Origin: an uncultured Granulosicoccus sp.
Lineage (GTDB): Bacteria > Pseudomonadota > Gammaproteobacteria > Granulosicoccales > Granulosicoccaceae
Direction of reading: 5' to 3'
DNA: 64,000 nt
NCBI GenBank assembly: GCA_947495035.1
Contig: CANLXI010000011.1
Span: 124,001 to 188,000 of the forward strand
Shown here: piece after piece, positions 61,796 through 64,000 of the stretch
How positions within the stretch are numbered: position 1 is the first letter of the stretch
Layout of the letters: the number at the start of each line of letters is the position of its first letter
Made by a program: the position numbers and the translations under genes
The notes under the pieces: model-generated
What the model was told of the DNA's origin: nothing
The model's input: only the letters and a program-made list of their open reading frames with translations
The model's database searches: none

Positions 61796-61827
61796 AGCAA
61801 GGCAGATCGGCCGTCGGTGAGCGCTGA

Positions 61828-61854
61828 CGCAGAGGCCTGACTGCCGCCTCTGCG
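61828..61854. terminator. Hairpin between convergent caspase and dipeptidase genes
   Basis: CGCAGAGGC (61828-61836) pairs perfectly with GCCTCTGCG (61846-61854) around a nine-base loop. It lies between facing stop codons. As at other convergent ends in this window, no T-run is present. Confidence 0.55.
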
Positions 61855-61883
61855 CCTTGCCGCCGGTCGTCAGCCGGACTCGC

Positions 61884-63119
61884 TCATGAGTTCTCTGCTT
61901 GTGCCTGTACATCACGCAGCACACGCAACAGATTGCCTCCCCACATCTTGGCCAGATCATCCCGGGAGTAACCGCGCTGCAACAGGGCCGCCGTGACGTT
62001 GGGCGAATCTGCTGCACCGTCCCAACCCTCGACGCCGCCGCCACCGTCAAAGTCGCCGGAGAGGCCGACGTGATCGATGCCGGCAACCTCGACCGCATGA
62101 TCGACATGGTCGAGGAACTGTTCCAGGGTGACGTCTTCGAACTCCTGGCGGATTCTGGCCACTTCGCGTGTGTAGTGCGTCAGTTGTTCCGGAGACGCGG
62201 CGCGACGATCAGCGCCAGTGACAAGCCCGAGTTCTTCTCGCAGTTCATCGATGGCCGCAGAGATCTTGGGGTCCACCGCTGCCAGATAGGAGCGAAAGGC
62301 GGTGATATGGGCAACACCGCCGTCGTCGCGGATGGCAGCAAGCTGTTCATCGGACAGTCCCCGCGCATTGGCGTAAACGGCGTATACGGTCGAGTGCGAG
62401 GCGATGATGGGGGCTCTGGACAAGGCCATGGCATCGGCCGCTGTTGTCGGCCCGACATGGCTGATATCCACCATGATGCCGTGATCGTTGAGCGCTTCGA
62501 TCAGCACGCGTCCGAGTTCGCTGAGTCCGGGGTCCTCACCATCACCACGTTGCAATGACGGGTTGGACGAGCCTCCGAACTGGTTGTGTCCGAAGTGTGT
62601 GATGGACGCGTAGCGAGCGCCGCGCTCGGCCCACATGGCAACTGATTGCCTGACCTCTTCAGGCGTATTCCCGAGCGGCGAACTGTTCTCGATACCGATC
62701 AGGGCGGCCAGCATGCCTTTTTCGTTCAGGGTTTCGACCTCATCGGAAGTCTTTGCAAGACCGATGGTGCCAGTGTTGGCGCGCAGCATTCGCAGAATGC
62801 CGCGATACTTCTCCTCGGCAGCTTCCACCGCTGCGGCATGACCTTCGTCGTTCAGTTCACCTTGTGGTGTGTAGACAATGAAAAAGCCGGCGTCGAGTCC
62901 TCCCGCGCGCATGGAAGGCAGATTGACCTGAGCTCGATTCAGAACCGCAGGGTCCAGTGCAGGTGTGCCGTAGCCTGCTCCGATGTCTATATGCGTATCC
63001 AGAGTCAGAATGTCGTCGTGTATCGACATGACGCTGGAGTCGGTGAGTGGAACCTGAGCGAGTGCCGTGCCGGCCACGGCGACAGCCGATGTGGCTAGAA
63101 GGCGGGTGATGACTTTCAT
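61884..63119 (-). CDS. Membrane dipeptidase family M19, exported
   Basis: A 411-residue metallopeptidase with a signal peptide (MKVITRLLATSAVAVAGTAL, cleavage near ALA-Q). The zinc ligands of renal-type dipeptidases are visible: DTHID near residue 41, the glutamate of GIENSSPLG, and histidines in VDISHVGP and IIASHST. GLSGDFDGGGG near residue 360 is also typical. It hydrolyses dipeptides, probably including D-amino-acid-containing ones, in the periplasm. It converges on the caspase lipoprotein gene; a role in recycling wall peptides is possible but not shown. Confidence 0.93.
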   Translation of the reverse strand: MKVITRLLATSAVAVAGTALAQVPLTDSSVMSIHDDILTLDTHIDIGAGYGTPALDPAVLNRAQVNLPSMRAGGLDAGFFIVYTPQGELNDEGHAAAVEAAEEKYRGILRMLRANTGTIGLAKTSDEVETLNEKGMLAALIGIENSSPLGNTPEEVRQSVAMWAERGARYASITHFGHNQFGGSSNPSLQRGDGEDPGLSELGRVLIEALNDHGIMVDISHVGPTTAADAMALSRAPIIASHSTVYAVYANARGLSDEQLAAIRDDGGVAHITAFRSYLAAVDPKISAAIDELREELGLVTGADRRAASPEQLTHYTREVARIRQEFEDVTLEQFLDHVDHAVEVAGIDHVGLSGDFDGGGGVEGWDGAADSPNVTAALLQRGYSRDDLAKMWGGNLLRVLRDVQAQAENS

Positions 63120-63544
63120 GGCCTGTCTCCAGTGATGGGGAACGGCGAAATGCCGTAACCCTCAAAGGCATCGTACAAGCAAATGCGTCATTGTGCATGC
63201 AGGGTCGGCGTCAGGTTCTAACGACGGCATTCCATCTCGTAACCGGGACTCGAAGCTCGCTACCTTGCGCAGTCGTCACGCGCTGGAGAGTGTATCCGGC
63301 TTCCCTCGGCTATCGCGTGTCACCTGTTGGTCCGTGGCGTATTGGCGGGATTGGTTATACTTTGTCACTATCATGCATGACCCCCGTGCCGTCATTGCCG
63401 ACAAGCTACTCGTCATGCTTGTTGTTTCAGCTCGTGGGGTACTGAAAATCATGACTTTTCAGCCAGTTGAGTGAGGTATGGGAATCTTCTGATGCCCGCA
63501 TCTGCCTGAGGTCCAGGTCGGATTACGTGTCGAGGGAATCGGTC
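63120..63544. other. 425-bp intergenic region between dipeptidase and sensor genes
   Basis: No convincing gene. A 93-codon frame at 63193-63474 has no ribosome site and no recognisable protein. TATACT at 63356-63361 could be a -10 box but lacks a -35 partner. GAGGGA near 63530 is the ribosome site of the gene that follows. Confidence 0.5.
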
Positions 63545-64000
63545 GTGAGAAGCAAGAAGTCACTGAATACCGTGATAACGACTCTGGTGCTGGGTGCAGG
63601 GTTGGTGCTTCTGGCGGTATACCTGCTCATTTCTCATGAGCACAAGAAGCGCCAGCATCGGCAATCGGCGGAGCAGCGGCTGGCATCCATCGGCCCTCAT
63701 GCCGCGGACATGGCAGTGCGACTGTTGCAGTTGAATGAACTCGGCATTCTGGACATGGAGTTGCAGTCCTTGCGCAGACTGCAGGATATCGATCACGTTG
63801 TCATCGTCGATGACATCGGCAAGGTGCTGCATGCCAGTGATGCAAGGCTGCAAGGCCTGCCCCTGCAGTCTACAGACCTGGCGTTGGCAGCGACGCTGAT
63901 AGCCGTCGGGCATGATGCCGCCGCGGATCGATCCGTGTTCGGGATGGATGATAGTCAGCAATTGATCGGTATCTTCCCGTTGCTTTCGGCCGATTCGGAT
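63545..64000 (+). CDS. Membrane sensor protein, N-terminal part (histidine kinase or cyclase)
   Basis: The first 152 codons of a gene running off the right edge. It starts at GTG 63545 with GAGGGA about ten bases upstream. One hydrophobic helix (VITTLVLGAGLVLLAVYLLI, about residues 10-29) is followed by a helical then alpha/beta periplasmic region: MELQSLRRLQDIDHVVIVDD and GKVLHASDARLQG, a pattern seen in periplasmic PAS/Cache-like sensor domains. The output domain lies outside the window, so a kinase, diguanylate cyclase or chemoreceptor cannot be told apart. Confidence 0.65.
   Translation, partial: MRSKKSLNTVITTLVLGAGLVLLAVYLLISHEHKKRQHRQSAEQRLASIGPHAADMAVRLLQLNELGILDMELQSLRRLQDIDHVVIVDDIGKVLHASDARLQGLPLQSTDLALAATLIAVGHDAAADRSVFGMDDSQQLIGIFPLLSADSD

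Noticed and set aside
63193..63474. 93-codon frame upstream of the sensor gene
   Set aside because: No ribosome site, no recognisable domain, and composition not distinct from intergenic DNA.

Overview
The window looks like chromosomal DNA of a free-living, probably marine, gammaproteobacterium with a moderately high GC content. The main clue is the left edge, where a YpjD-type cytochrome c assembly gene lies divergent from ffh, the gammaproteobacterial arrangement. The rest is dominated by transporters, flavin and haem oxidoreductases and LysR, GntR, TetR and Lrp regulators. No tRNA, rRNA, CRISPR array, insertion sequence or prophage gene was seen. The species cannot be fixed from the sequence alone.

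Layout. 1-5.7 kb: ypjD (partial), a DUF2786 protein, ffh, an Lrp regulator, a Gate-domain membrane protein and an exported alpha/beta hydrolase. 5.7-9.6 kb: a GntR regulator divergent from a hydantoin-racemase, NCS1-permease and periplasmic racemase-like operon. 9.6-18.9 kb: a GNAT, a superfamily 1 helicase-like protein, a single-cysteine Asp/Glu-racemase-family enzyme, LysR plus two pirins, periplasmic MsrA, a HAD phosphatase and an MFS carrier. 19-25.4 kb: a GMC oxidoreductase divergent from a four-gene sugar ABC importer of the YtfQRT-YjfF type. 25.6-33.8 kb: a large calcium-repeat surface protein, a PRC-barrel protein, a TetR/DUF2306 pair with paired operators, small stress or VOC proteins and a CPA1-type antiporter.

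33.9-48.8 kb is a redox island. On the minus strand an animal-type haem peroxidase and a catalase-fold lipoprotein overlap by four bases. Divergent from them runs a tight six-gene operon: old-yellow-enzyme-type flavoprotein, membrane-anchored di-haem cytochrome c, four-helix membrane protein, second and third anchored di-haem cytochromes, and a GMC oxidoreductase. A convergent SDR gene closes the block. Both haem families are known elsewhere to oxygenate unsaturated lipids or polyisoprenes, so lipid or terpenoid oxidation at the cell envelope is the favoured guess.

49-61.8 kb is the most unusual region. It holds a three-enzyme fusion (zinc N-acetylmuramoyl amidase, alpha/beta hydrolase, metacaspase), a papain-like protease carrying a degenerate copy of the same hydrolase module, a three-segment membrane protein, an anchored coiled-coil protein, an autotransporter, and a second caspase-fold protein that is a Sel1 and coiled-coil lipoprotein. 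It could be an undescribed protease-based lysis, cell-death or defence system. A periplasmic dipeptidase and the start of a membrane sensor close the window.

Convergent genes are often separated by strong hairpins without a U-tract, and several regulators have recognisable dyad operators next to them.
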